Below the pieces are notes generated by a model. It made no database searches. It saw nothing but the letters and a program-made list of their open reading frames with translations, and had not been told where the DNA came from. A program made the translations under genes and the position numbers. 64,000 nt of DNA, taken from assembly GCA_029582165.1 (NCBI GenBank), contig CM055872.1, forward strand, positions 30,207,462-30,271,461. Reading direction: 5' to 3'. Source of the DNA: Portulaca oleracea. Taxonomy: Eukaryota > Streptophyta > Magnoliopsida > Caryophyllales > Portulacaceae. Positions 34,914 to 45,318 of the stretch are shown here, one piece after another (position 1 is the stretch's first letter; each line of letters starts with the position of its first letter).

Positions 34914-35895
34914 TGATGCATAATTGATGGCCTTATGCATCAAGGTCAACCATGGAGACATCTAATACTCACCTAGAAGGTAGAAGAGTTCAAGTCTCTC
35001 TTTTATCTCTCTACTTGGAAGGGATCAACTCATGCGGACGTATACTTTTGCTCCTTAATTCAAGGACCATGAAGCTATCATAGAAGTCATCCTAGAGAGG
35101 ATTATTCTACATTCCAAGAGCTTTCATATGGTTCAAGAATCTTTGAATTTAGATGAGAATCCAAGGAGTTATTCATATTTGTAATATAGTTTAGTATATT
35201 GTTTTCTTTATGATGTAAGCATTAGGATGAATGATGTAAGCCAATATGGGCTAGAATCTTGAAGTTGTACACGTCTAAGGGGAAGGGTTTCTACTATAAA
35301 TACCCCCTCCTAGGTGCTTGTAATTCATTCAAGTCATTCACATAGAATTTTTCAAACACATGATGTGTTCTTTCTAGCATTTGTGCTAGGTGTTTTCGTT
35401 AAATCTTTTGTGGGATTCGAAATATCCCCTTCTTCTAGCTAAGGGTGGCAACCTTAGTGGTGAAAGGAAGGAATTGGAGTATTCTTGGAGGTGGTGAGTC
35501 TGTATCCTTCAAAGAATCTTCAAAAGCCATCAACTATCCATCTACCAATCGTCCATTTATCATCTAATTCGAGTGCTTCATCAAGAATTCAACAAGAATT
35601 CATCAAGCATTCATCAAGAAAAGTGTGATCTTCATTCTACACGTCCAAGCACTTATTCGTCATCAACATTCATCACTCGGCATTCGTCCATCCATTGTTC
35701 GTTCGTTCATCATTCATTTTGTTCATTGTTTCCAATTGTTTGGTAACCTTCTTTCATAGTTCTTTCCATCTTTTTCATCCATTTCTATGCCATTTTTGAT
35801 TCTTTGGAACTTTGAGATAGAGGATTCCTATCTTCGCTTTTAAAGATCCTTAGATTTTGTGTAATGAGATTGTTCCTTGGTCTCATTATGCATCA
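34914..35895 (+). repeat. G2 3' LTR
   Basis: Near-identical to the G2 5' LTR. A small loss in the ATTCAATTCATTCAAG run near 35325 and a short change near 35400 are the main differences seen. Confidence 0.95.
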
Positions 35896-37448
35896 AAGGC
35901 CAACACAAGCTTAACCCACGACATGCAAAATGGGTTGAATTTATGCAAGCTTTTCAGTTTGTGATCAAGCATAAGGCCGAGCATTTGAACAAGGGCGCCG
36001 ATGCTCTTTCGAGAAGGTACTTACTTACATATGTTCTTGATTCTAACATTGCTGGATTTGAGCATATTAAGGGCTTGTACCGAGATGATCAAGATTTCAA
36101 AGAAGTATATGAGTTGTCAAAGAAACATCCTCATGAAATGTTTCATATCGAAGATGGTTTCTTATTCAAAGGAAATCAATTATGTATACCAAGGACCTCA
36201 TTGCGCGAATTGTTGATTCAAGAAGTCCATGGAGGCGCCTTAGCGGGTCATTTTGGTATAGAGAAGACTTATTTGATGTTGAGAGATTATTATTTTTGGC
36301 CTAGCATGGTGAAGGATGTTGAGCATATTGTTAAGAGATGTGGTACTTGCAACCTTGCCAAGTCACATGTGTTACCACAAGGCTTATATACACCGCTACC
36401 TATTCCATATTACCCTTGGGAAGATGTGAGTTTAGACTTCATTGTGGGTCTACCTAGAACTCAAAGAGGTAAAGATTCTATTATGGTGGTTGTAGATCGA
36501 TTTTCGAAAATGGCGCATTTTGTACCTTGCAATACTACATATGATGCTACGAAAGTTGCTACTTTATATTTTGATGAAATTGTGAAGTTGCATGGTATAC
36601 CCAAGACTATGGTGAGTGATAGAGATTCTAAGTTTCTAAGTCACTTTTGGGTTACTCTTTGGAAGAAAATGGGAACAAGGCTTAAGTTTAGCACGGCTTG
36701 TCATCCACAAACGGATGGACAAACGGAGGTAGTCAATCGCACCTTGGGAGCCTTGTTGAGGACATTGGTGAATAAAGAAAAGAAGAGTTGGGATACTTTG
36801 TTAAGCATTGCCGAATTTGCTTATAATAGAAGTCCTAATCGTGCTACAAAGTTATCTCCATTTGAAGTTGTCTATGGAAGAAATCCTTTTAAACCCATGG
36901 ATTTATCTCCCATCTCTACATCTACGAAGTTTAGTTTTGAAGCAAGTAAAAGAGTAGAGGAGATTAAGAAGTTACATGAGGAAGTTCGTGAGAAGATTAA
37001 GAGATATACTCAAAAGGTTGAAGAGAAAGTGAATCAAAAGAGGAAGAAGGTTATCTTTAAGCCTGGAGATTTAGTGTGGTTACACTTGAAGAAAGAGAGA
37101 TTTCCAAGTAAGAGAAAAGGGAAATTGAAACCGAGAGGTGAAGGTCCTTATGAGGTCTTAGAAAGACTTGGTGATAACGCTTATCGCTTGAAGATGGAAG
37201 ATGAGTATGAAGGAAGTTGTACTTTCAATGTGTGTGATCTTAAGCCCTATTATAATGAAGATGAAGAAATTCCAAGTTTGAGGGCAAACTCTTTTCAAGA
37301 AAGGGAGAATGATGCATATCATACTTCAATGCATCAGGAAGAAGCCCTGAAGGACCTTACCAGTCTGCTACAAACTATTTCAAGTGGTTGTGTCGCGAAT
37401 ATCTCCAAAACTAAGGGACTTTTGAGCTCCTTATCTCAAGAGTCTTGA
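35896..37448 (+). CDS. pol: P1 RNase H end, integrase and C-terminal extension into the 3' LTR
   Basis: Residues are counted from 35877. The RNase H end has GADALSRR (40-47). The integrase zinc domain has His118, His125, Cys155 and Cys158. The catalytic core has Asp187, Asp248 and Glu284, spaced as DD35E, with the SDRDSKF and CHPQTDGQTE signatures. The C-terminal domain has FKPGDLVWLHL (394-404) and GPYEVLERLGDNAYRL, then FNVCDLKPYYNEDEEIPSLRANSFQ. The frame runs through the polypurine tract and 46 codons into the 3' LTR. That is a known feature of CRM group A elements, whose targeting CR motif lies there. No classical chromodomain is seen. This half is intact. Confidence 0.93.
37275..37309 (+). 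promoter_or_regulatory. P1 pre-tract hairpin and polypurine tract
   Basis: AGTTTGAGGGCAAACT (37275-37290) is followed by AAGAAAGGGAGAA (37297-37309) abutting the LTR. The whole lies within the integrase reading frame. Confidence 0.85.
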
Positions 37449-38024
37449 AGTTCTCATTTAGCTGTGTGGAAGGGTTATTCCTTATGTACATTTTGGCTTT
37501 TGAATCTTTAGTATTGGAGTTGTATTTTAGGAGATATTGTATTTTCTTTAAAGGGCCTTTGTTGTAAGTGTCGCCTAAAGGGCCTTGCCGGGCAGACGTG
37601 GCCTTGCTGGGGTGACGCGCCTATAGGGAGGGGTTTTCCTATTCCTATAAATAGACCCCTTGGGTCCTTTGTAATCTCAATTCATTCATATTGAAATAAA
37701 CACAAATCTCTCTAAAGTTGATGCTTTAGTTTCTCTCTAGTTTTGGCTAGAAAACGAATTACCTTTGGGTTTTTCGTGTGAAATCTTCTCTTCTAATCCA
37801 AGATTGAGCATTCTTGGGTGGTGACAGGAGGAGTAGGAGCTCTTGAAGATTGTGGTGTGTCTGTATCAATCCGAAGAGTTTCGTTGCTCAATTCTATCAA
37901 AGTTTCCGCTGTTCAGTTCGTTGTAAAGGTCCTTATCTGATTCATCTCTTGCAAGTTCTTACTTGTGTTTTTGATCCGTGTTCTTTCTTGGCATTTTGGC
38001 TGTCTTGTGACCCATTATGCATTA
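37310..38024 (+). repeat. P1 3' LTR
   Basis: Nearly identical to the 5' LTR. Its last four bases are ATTA instead of ATCA, so the terminal CA has become TA, probably after insertion. Its U3 encodes the C-terminus of pol. Confidence 0.94.
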
Positions 38025-38571
38025 ATTAATGACCTCCAATAAGCAGAAGATGACACAACCCAAGTGAAAAGACCAAAAGGACCTTGCTGAAACACCAAAA
38101 GATAAGCTGATCCCGAATGAGGTCCTCATGCACGTATCCAGATTGCAATAGTTGTGCAGAATGCAAACGACCTCCAAATGGATCACCCTTGGGCATTTAG
38201 GACAGCTCAATAATAAACTTCCTTGACATCCAAAGAGAAGAGAATCACACACCAAGTTGAAAAGAAGAACCGGCTCTAGATAATCATCCTCAATGAGAAC
38301 AACCGGCTCCAAATAAACGTCCTCAATGCATGCCCAGAACAAGATAGCTCCATAGAACCCAAATGACCTTCGGACCATGTAAGCTTGGACATTATGATCA
38401 ACCTCCAAGGGACCAAATGTGAGTGAGGCCTCAATTCTGAAGTATTGAAACAGTAAAGATGGCCTCACATCAGGTGGATGACCTTTGATATAGTCAAGGA
38501 TCTTCTGGGATTCATGGATGACCTCAAAGCATGCTGACACCAAATGAGGTTGTGAGGGTTGATCTCCATCA
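38025..38571 (-). repeat. E1 3' LTR, part 2 (5' end of the LTR)
   Basis: After the P1 TSD, the E1 LTR continues to its outer terminus. The minus strand starts TGATGGAGATCAACC at 38571, directly after a polypurine tract. An apparent 216-codon minus-strand ORF across here has no family resemblance and probably reflects AT-balanced LTR sequence. Confidence 0.82.
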
Positions 38572-38607
38572 TTCCCCCCAAGTTGAGAAAAGTTTGTCCT
38601 CAAACTT
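38572..38607 (-). promoter_or_regulatory. E1 polypurine tract and hairpin
   Basis: On the minus strand AAGTTTGAGGACAAACTT (38607-38590) precedes CTCAACTTGGGGGGAA, which abuts the LTR. It is the same arrangement as in families A, G and P. Confidence 0.82.
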
Positions 38608-39259
38608 GGAAAGTCCTCTGCCACAGAATAGTATGGCGTTAAACATATACACCAAGAATAGTATGGCCTCAAAGACTTTGAACCGCCTCAAAAAGGATCA
38701 ATTTCAATATTGATTACTCCAAGTACCTCAAATGAGTCCTCTAAACTTAGCAACAACTTGGTAGAATCACTCCTTCTGCCATATGCCTTTGCCTCATCTT
38801 CAACCATGGTACTAGCAAGATGTCCCAGACATTTTATTGATATGCTATCCTTCCATTCAACATGAAACACAAGTATCAACCTTCGTAACTTGTAGGCCTC
38901 ATTGGGGTTTATTAAGTGGCTGGGTTGCATGGGAAAAATGATACCAGGGTCAAAAGGCTTTTGTAACATCCTTCGTAAGGTAAGGCTTGAGGGTAGATCA
39001 TGAAAAGGTTTATCTATCCTTGTGAGGACCAATGAATCACTGATCAGAATAAGGACCTCAACCTGGTTAAGGATCTTCAGAAACCATAGGTTCAAGGATG
39101 GAAACCTAGGTTTGTGGGTTCTGAGGGTTGGCTCTTTTGTGGAGGGTAGTAATGTGGGAATAAAGGGGTCTGGAAAGTAGGTTTGGGAACTCCTCTTGTG
39201 GAAAAGGAAGTTATTTGATATGAGGGATTTTTGTGGGGCTTTTGGGGCTATTTTGTGGG
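38608..39259 (-). other. E1 3' interior, no recognised product
   Basis: A 135-codon minus-strand ORF (39095-38688) is open, but I recognise no domain in it. The flanking GGGCTTTTGGGGCTATTTTGTGG sequence near 39235 resembles the proline-rich gag linker sequence of other families read in this orientation. Confidence 0.4.
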
Positions 39260-40222
39260 TTAAGGAAATGGGGGTTTCAGTGGTAGGTTGATGGTAGGAT
39301 TAATGACGAACCAAAGTTGGTAAGGAGTGTGCATATCAAAGCTTGACTGTCTGGAGGGCCTCAAGACAGAACATATGACAGTTTGAGCAAAAGAGTATGC
39401 ATCAGTAGCACCACTTCCTTCATCAATGGTCAAGGGACAATCATTACCATTGTTAACACAACTCAAATAAATGTTGTCCTCCCTTTGCTTCTGACCTTCA
39501 TGCATAAAAGAACCACTAAGGACTCTTCTCACCATTAACATTTCAATTTCTTCATCATAAACTAGACCTCCCAAAAACACTTTCTCATATTCATCTTCCA
39601 ATTCTGGTTCATGTACATAAGAACTACCAAGGACCTTTCTAACAACAAGCATTTCTTTCACAACAAACATCCAAGGCATACTTCCCAATATAGAACATAT
39701 GATCAAGGCCTTAACAACACTCCACACAAATCCACAACAAGCATCATCAAGACTCACAAAATCAAGATAATATGACTTCACTGCTATTCCACTATCTTGA
39801 CTCATCCAAAGATGTATAATCATGATAATCTCCTCAACATAACACCACATCACATGAAATTTCACAAAACATACATTCATGAAACTCCAAAATATTCGCA
39901 AGTATGCTTCATTCATGCCCATCAAAATAATGTAGTAAGGAAATTCTTGAGATCCCATACCTTGACCAAAATATTGGACACCAATTATCTTGAAAAGAAT
40001 CAAGGTCGGAAAATCAACATCACCAGTAAAAACAATGAGCTCCTCCACTGAGTTTGTTTGGGGCTTGATACTCCATTCATCATACTTTGACCTCCTTCGC
40101 TTCCACCTCTTTCGCTTTGGTCTTCTTATCACCTCCAAGTTCACCCATAGAAGTGACCTTGGTTGGAAATACCAACTCAACATTGAAGCCACTGGAAGCT
40201 TCATTCTCCATTCTCGTAGCAC
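39260..40222 (-). pseudogene. E1 ORF with a decayed protease-like end
   Basis: 320 codons are open on the minus strand. The C-terminal third matches the family-G protease region by eye: MLMVRRVLSGSFMHEGQKQRED and CPLTIDEGSGATDAYS against LLVVERALNITNVPKDQLQRE and CSLIIDGGSCTNAAS. The DGG is IDEGSG here, so activity is doubtful. The motif occurs twice (MLVVRKVLGSSYVHE and MLMVRRVLSGSFMHE), an internal duplication. The N-terminal part is not recognised. It overlaps the acidic ORF in another frame. Confidence 0.5.
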
Positions 40223-40832
40223 CCATATTCACGAGTTGAGGTTCAGATTCTGACAATGTCACTGGCTGACAAAACCTTGAGGTCATTGGGTGTGTCAAGG
40301 TCAAACAGTTCTCAACCTCCTCATCATAGACAGGATCCTCCAAAAATTCGTTTACACATTCTTCTTCATCAAGATCCTCTACTTTCTCATCATATCTAGG
40401 ATCTTTACCTCCTCTCCTGGATCCATTAAAGGGATCTTCCTCTTCTTCTTTGTCCTCTTCTTCCTCCTCTAACTCCTTATGATCCTCTTCATCTTCATAC
40501 TCATCAAAAATAGGAGGGTGATTAAAATCAACCTCGTGTTCATCCTCATGTTCAGCCTCTTGAGATTGAACCTCAAAAGAAAAAATGGCCTCAACAACTT
40601 CACCCGCATCATCAACTTCTAGAGGGAAATCAAAATGAATTTCTGGTTCCTCTCGAATTTGATGCTCCTCCTCTTGAACGAAAGGTGGTTCACATGACTT
40701 CCTGGGATTATAAATAAATTCATACCAAAATAAATCCATCTCCACTTGTAACATATTGATCCCACGCCTCAATCTCCTTTCCTCCTTCAAAATATGCTCA
40801 CTCTTTCGAGAGGAAGACTTGTTGAAAGTCAT
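40080..40832 (-). CDS. E1 acidic protein of unknown function
   Basis: A 250-codon ORF starts MTFNKSSSRKSEHIL. The first ~45 residues are basic to neutral. A long acidic middle (about 55-175) has runs such as EEEEEDKEEEEDP, then KKTKAKEVEAKEVKV at the C-terminus. No zinc knuckle or capsid signature is seen. It lies first after the E1 leader, the usual gag position. It may be a replaced or diverged gag, or a relic kept open by chance. Confidence 0.5.
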   Translation of the reverse strand: MTFNKSSSRKSEHILKEERRLRRGINMLQVEMDLFWYEFIYNPRKSCEPPFVQEEEHQIREEPEIHFDFPLEVDDAGEVVEAIFSFEVQSQEAEHEDEHEVDFNHPPIFDEYEDEEDHKELEEEEEDKEEEEDPFNGSRRGGKDPRYDEKVEDLDEEECVNEFLEDPVYDEEVENCLTLTHPMTSRFCQPVTLSESEPQLVNMGATRMENEASSGFNVELVFPTKVTSMGELGGDKKTKAKEVEAKEVKV

Positions 40833-40998
40833 GGTTGCTGGGTTTTTTTTTTTTTGTGGCTGTGTGTTTGGGCTGATTTGGGATGTGTTTAGGCTCAGAA
40901 ATCAGAAATGAATCACCAAGGCTGTTGGATTTTTTTGTGGATGTGTTTGGGCTGATTTTGGGATGTGTTTAGGCTCAAAGAAATCAAAGCTCACTCAC
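40833..40998 (-). other. E1 leader region
   Basis: Contains a T12 run near 40844 and two near-identical GGCTGATTTTGGGATGTGTTTAGGC segments (about 40870 and 40952), a short direct duplication. No gene is seen. Confidence 0.5.
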
Positions 40999-41945
40999 TG
41001 ATGCATAATTGATGGCCTTATGCATCAAGGTCAACCATGGAGGCATCTAATACTCACCTAGAAGGTAGAAGAGTTCAAGTCTCTCATTTATCTCTCTACT
41101 TGGAAGGGATCAACTCATGTGGTCGTATACTTTTGCTCCTAATTCAAGGACCATGAAGCTATCATAGAAGTCATCCTAGAAGGGATTATTCTACATTCCA
41201 AGAGCTTTCATATGGTTCAAGAATCTTTGAATTTGGATGAGAATCCAAGGAGTTATTCATATTTGTAATATAGTTTAGTATATTGTTGTCTTTATGATGT
41301 AAGCATTAGGAAGAATGATGTAAGCCAATATGGGCTAGAATCTTGAAGTTGTACACGCCTAAGGGGAAGGGTTTCTACTATAAATACCCCCTCCTAGGTG
41401 CTTGTAATTCATTCAATATATCAAATACAAAGTAAACACATGGTGTTGTTTTCTCTCTAGCTTTTGTGCTAGTTTTCGTTTCTCTTGAGGGAGTTTTGAA
41501 GTTATCCCCTTCTTCTATTCAAGGGTGGCATCCTTGAAGGTGAAAGGAAGGAATTGAAGGTCTCTTGAAGGTGGTGTGGCTATATCCTTCCAAGAGTCTT
41601 CGAAAGCCATCATCTATCCATCGTTCATTCATCCATTTATCATCCATTCCGTGTTATTCATCAAGAATTCAACAAGAATTCATCAAGCATTCAACAAGAA
41701 ACGTTTGTTCTTCATCAAACACGTCCAAGCTTCATTCGTTCATCATCATTCATCATTCGTTTGTCCATTCGTTCATCATTTCCATCCATTTGGTAATCAT
41801 CTTTCATAGTTCTTTCCATCCTTTTCATCCATTTCTATTCCATTTTTGGTTCTTTGGAACTTTGAGAAGGGAGATTCCTATCTTCGTTTTTAAAGATCCT
41901 TAGATATTGTGTAATGGGATCATCCCTTGGTCTCATTATGCATCA
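40999..41945 (+). repeat. Solo family-G LTR, TSD CTCAC
   Basis: One 947-bp LTR with intact termini TGATGCATAAT and ATTATGCATCA is flanked by CTCAC at 40994-40998 and 41946-41950. It is the product of LTR-LTR recombination. U3 is of the G2 subtype. Its R-U5 (TATTCAAGGGTGGCATCCTTGAAGG) is like the U5 of the A6 LTRs. Confidence 0.94.
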
Positions 41946-42035
41946 CTCACCAAGATGGTAGCTAGCTCTGCAACTTCATGAGGTGTTCTGCTACTGCCCA
42001 ACATCACAAATATAATCCCCCCAAGATGAAACTCA

Positions 42036-42047
42036 GCTCTGATACCA
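42036..42047 (-). promoter_or_regulatory. E1 primer-binding site
   Basis: The minus strand reads TGGTATCAGAGC three bases inside the 5' LTR. Initiator tRNA-Met, the same primer as the other families. Confidence 0.9.
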
Positions 42048-42050
42048 AGT

Positions 42051-42263
42051 TGATGTATGCAAGGTCGCTAGGATCAGAGTGATGACCTCACAGACACCAA
42101 ACAGACACACACACACTGGAATCTGGGACCTCACAATGGATAATCGAATGGAAACAGCTCCAAAACAGGGGATAATCAACCAGAATCGAATGGATGAAAT
42201 GGGTGAGGTGTGAAATAAAATCGGATGAGCAAGAACAACACGAATAACCTCCTCCAAGATAGA
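42051..42263 (-). repeat. E1 5' LTR, interrupted by P2
   Basis: 213 bp nearly identical to 23201-23413. The break after AAGATAGA is the P2 insertion; ATAGA (42259-42263) would be the P2 TSD. Confidence 0.88.
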
Positions 42264-43114
42264 TGATGCATATCATACTTCAATGCATCAAGAGGAAGCT
42301 CTTAAAGACATCACAAACCTTCTACAACTCATTTCAAGTGGTTTCTCACATAACATCACGGGTATCTCCTACACTAAGAGATTTTTGAGCTCCTTATCTC
42401 AACAAGAGTCTTGAAGTTCTCATTCAGCCATATGATAGAGCTATTCTTTATGTACATTTTGGCTTTTGAATCTTTAGTATTGAAGTTGTATTTTAGGAGA
42501 TATTGTATTTTCTTTAAAGTGATGTAATATGTGAGCAGGATGATGTAAGCCCTTAAGGGGCCTTTTCTTGATGATGGGTGACGCCTAAAGGGAGGGACTC
42601 TACTATAAATACCCCCCTTAGGGTGCCTCATTTGATCATCTCATTCATATTGAAAATAAACACAAATCTCTCTAAAGTTGCTATGCTTTAGTTTTCTCTC
42701 TAGTTTTGGCTAGAGTTTTCGAATTCCTTGAGGGGATTTCGATTGAAATCTTCTCTTCTAGTCCAAGAGGGAGCAATCTTGGATGGTGCAAAGGAGGAGT
42801 TGGATATCAAATTGATTGTGGTGTGTCTATATCAATCAAGGAGGTTTCCATTTGCCATTTCTATCTTGTTCTTCGCATTTGACGAGTGGTTCTTCATTGT
42901 TGGTATGATCTTGGCTTTGTCTTTGTTTCTCTTGATTGTCATTTTAGTCATATGCATTAGAACTCTCGTGTAGCCTCCATATTCGTCCCTTTCATCCCCT
43001 TTTCCATTCGTTTCATTTGTTTTTGAGGTTTCAACAAATCACAAGTTCTATCTTGTGAACGATCCTTTTTCTCCAATTCGTGTATAATGGATTTGTTTGA
43101 TTCATTATGCATCA
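42264..43114 (+). repeat. P2 5' LTR
   Basis: It begins TGATGCATATCATACTTCAATGCATCA (8-bp terminal inverted repeat as in P1) and ends ATTATGCATCA, with a CTATAAATA promoter box near 42603. The U5 half is the apparent donor of the U5 type seen in A3. Confidence 0.92.
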
Positions 43115-43118
43115 AAAG

Positions 43119-43130
43119 TGGTATCAGAGC
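43119..43130 (+). promoter_or_regulatory. P2 primer-binding site
   Basis: TGGTATCAGAGC, intact. Confidence 0.93.
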
Positions 43131-43362
43131 TTAGTTTGTTGATACCCCTCGTGTTCTTGCATGTTTTTACACCTTGTTTTCGTCCCATTTGTCACGCCAC
43201 CCTAGAGTTCTTCCAAGAACTCATAAAGAACCCATCAAGAATTCATCAAGAATTCATAAAGAACCCCAAGCTCCACAAAGAACCCTAAAACCAAACACAA
43301 ACCTACCCAAATCCGTCCCTTACCTACGTGAGTTCTAATATTTGACATCAAGATTGAATCAA

Positions 43363-44207
43363 ATGGAAGAGTCTCAATCTAGTTCACCTAAGAATGCCGA
43401 CGCTATGAGGATGCAAATTGAGATGTTGCAAAAACAATTAAAGACTTATATGGATTTGAATCGAGCTTTACAAAAGGAGTCTTTAAATGTTGATCAAGAT
43501 GCTTCATATGGCACGCCTAGTCCATTCTCAAGAAGAGGTGAACATTTTGATTTTAAAGTTGAAATACCTGAATTTGATGGTAGTTTAGATCCGGAGGTAT
43601 TTCTTGATTGGATTCAAACGGTTGAACGTGTGTTTGATTTGAAAGAAGTTAATGATGAGCTAAAAGTGAAGTATGTAGCCTTGAAGTTGAGAAAGCATGC
43701 TAGTATTTGGTGGACTAACCTTCAAAAGAAACGCCAAGCAAAGGGGAAGGATAAGATTCGTTCATGGGAGAAGATGAAGTCCAAATTACAAAGCAAATTC
43801 CTACCCCAAAGTTACGTCCAAGACAACTATGTCAAGCTTCAAAAGCTAGTTCAAGGGTCCAAATCGGTGGAAGAGTATACCAAAGAATTTGAACATCTCC
43901 TTTGGCGTTGTGACTTGAAGGAGAATGAGCCACAAGTTTTGGTACGTTTCCTAATTGGTTTGAATGATTGGATACGTAATGTTGTTGAGTTACATTCTTA
44001 TCAATCATTGGATGAATTAAGTACTTTGGCCTTGAAAGTAGAAAGGCAAAGGAAAGAAAGAGGAAAAGATACCATGAGAACGTACCCTACACAATCCAAA
44101 CCTTATACCACACGTCCACCTACCCAAACACAATACAAAACTCCACAAAATCAGCCCCCATCCTCCCAAAAACCCTACGGCAAAACCTCACAAAATCAGC
44201 CCCAAAA
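43363..44207 (+). CDS. gag: P2 gag, capsid domain intact, C-terminus cut by G3
   Basis: It is open for 281 codons from MEESQSSSPK. I chose this ATG over the in-frame one at 43342 because it aligns with the P1 gag start. It has a coiled-coil-like N-terminus (about 15-40: MQIEMLQKQLKTYMDL) and a capsid domain (DFKVEIPEFDGSLDPEVFLDW 63-83, ALKLRKHASIWWTNL 106-120, EFEHLLWRCDLKENEPQVLVRFLIGLND 175-202). A proline/threonine-rich linker with TQTQYKTPQNQPPS follows. The zinc knuckle would come next but G3 interrupts. It is the best-preserved capsid in the window. Confidence 0.92.
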
Positions 44208-45181
44208 TGATGCATAATGAGACCAAGGGATGATCTCATTACACAATATCTAAGGATCTTTAAAAGCGAAGATAAGAATCCTCTATCTCAAAGTTCCAAA
44301 GAACCAAAAATGGCATAGAAATGGATGAAAAGAACTATGAAAGAAAGTTACCAAACAATTGGAAACAATGAACCAAATGAATGATGAACGAACGAACAAT
44401 GGATGGACGAATGTCAAATGATGAACGTTGATGACGAACAAGTGCTTGGACGTGTAGAATGAAGATCACACGTTTCTTGATGAATGCTTGATGAATTCTT
44501 GTTGAATTCTTGATGAAGCACTCGAAAATGGATGATAATGGACGATTGGTAGATGGATAGTTGATGGCTTTTGAAGATTCTTTGAAGGATACAGATTCAC
44601 CACCTCCAAGAATACTCCAATTCCTTCCTTTCACCACTAAGGATGCCAACCTTAGCTAGAAGAAGGGAATATTTCGAATCCCACAAAGAGAGGCGAAAAC
44701 ACCTAGCACAAATGCTAGAGAGAACACATCATGTGTTTGAAAAATTCAATGTGAATGACTTGAATGAATTGAATGAATTACAAGCACCTAGGAGGGTATT
44801 TATAGCTACAACCCACCCCTTAGGCGTCACCTAGCTTCAAGAAAAGACCCCTTAAGGGCTTACATCATTCATCCTAATGCTTACATCATAAAGAAAACAA
44901 TATACTAAACTATATTACAAATATGAATAACTCCTTGGATTCTCATCCAAATTCAAAGATTCTTGAACCATATGAAAGCTCTTGGAATGTAGAATAATCC
45001 CTTCTAGGATGACTTCTATGATAGCTTCACGGTCCTTGAATTAAGGAGCAAAAGTTTACGTCATGAGTTGATCCCTTCCAAGTAGAGAGATAAAGAGAGA
45101 CTTGAACTCTTCTACCTTCTAGGTGAGTATTAGATGTCTCCATGGTTGACCTTGATGCATAAGGCCATCAATTATGCATCA
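44208..45181 (-). repeat. G3 3' LTR
   Basis: Outer ends TGATGCATAAT and ATTATGCATCA, with the 29-bp terminal hairpin at 45153-45181. Reverse TATA box TATTTATAG near 44797. Confidence 0.94.
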
Positions 45182-45215
45182 TACACCCCGGTTGAAAAGT
45201 TTGTCCTCAAACTTT
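45182..45215 (-). promoter_or_regulatory. G3 polypurine tract and hairpin
   Basis: The minus strand reads AAGTTTGAGGACAAACTTTTCAACCGGGGTGTA before the LTR. Confidence 0.8.
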
Positions 45216-45318
45216 GGAAGATCAACTCTCGCTTGCCTTCTTCACAACGACTTTCTTCTTGAAAGCTTTGAAGTCATCGTAGATCCCTTTGATGAACTTC
45301 TTAAACTTTCTTCCTCGA

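Larger units (their letters stand above)
31638..35895 (+). mobile_element. G2: gag-protease-only LTR element, TSD AAGGC
   Basis: Same organisation and orientation as G1, 4.26 kb, with TSDs AAGGC at 31633-31637 and 35896-35900. Its LTRs belong to a slightly different G subtype: U3 reads GCCAATATGGGCTAGAATC where G1 reads GCCCTTAAGGGG. The solo LTR at 40999 shares that subtype. It lacks RT and integrase. Confidence 0.95.
24248..38024 (+). mobile_element. P1: CRM-like Ty3/gypsy element with two nested G elements, TSD ATTAA
   Basis: The parts are 5' LTR, primer-binding site, gag, RT-RNase H, integrase, polypurine tract and 3' LTR. TSDs ATTAA lie at 24243-24247 and 38025-38029. By eye the two ~715-bp LTRs differ at only a few sites, so the insertion is recent. 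Removing G1 and G2 leaves about 5.2 kb. It is not autonomous: the zinc knuckle and protease region is deleted and gag is frameshifted. It is the only source of recognisable RT and integrase here. Confidence 0.95.
23201..42263 (-). mobile_element. E1: family-E LTR retrotransposon with nested insertions
   Basis: On the minus strand E1 has a 5' LTR (42263-42051, interrupted by P2), primer-binding site, interior with an acidic ORF, polypurine tract, and a 3' LTR split by P1. Its LTR starts TGATGGAGATC and ends GCATACATCA. Left flank AGAAG (23196-23200) would be its TSD; the other copy lies outside. No RT or integrase is recognised, so it appears non-autonomous. It hosts P1, a solo G LTR and P2, so it is older than these. 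Confidence 0.82.
42264..44207 (+). mobile_element. P2: family-P element, 5' part, interrupted by G3
   Basis: LTR, intact primer-binding site, leader and an uninterrupted gag frame up to the G3 insertion. The remainder, including any pol, lies beyond the nested insertions outside the window. It is a different subtype from P1 (LTR 851 against about 715 bp). Confidence 0.9.

Noticed and set aside
27295..35895. G1 and G2 as one tandem three- or four-LTR element like A5
   Set aside because: Each has its own TSD (TAGTG and AAGGC) and P1 sequence lies between them, so they are separate insertions.
35877..35895. Met start of the integrase frame at 35877
   Set aside because: The first codons are G2 LTR sequence. 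The P1 frame resumes at 35896 and was originally continuous with RNase H.
37310..38024. A classical chromodomain at the integrase C-terminus
   Set aside because: No chromodomain aromatic-cage signature (such as YLVKWKGY-type) is visible. The C-terminal extension fits the CR-type tail instead.
38022..38672. 216-codon minus-strand ORF over the E1 LTR end
   Set aside because: It spans the P1 junction, the E1 LTR terminus and the polypurine tract, so it cannot be a conserved gene.
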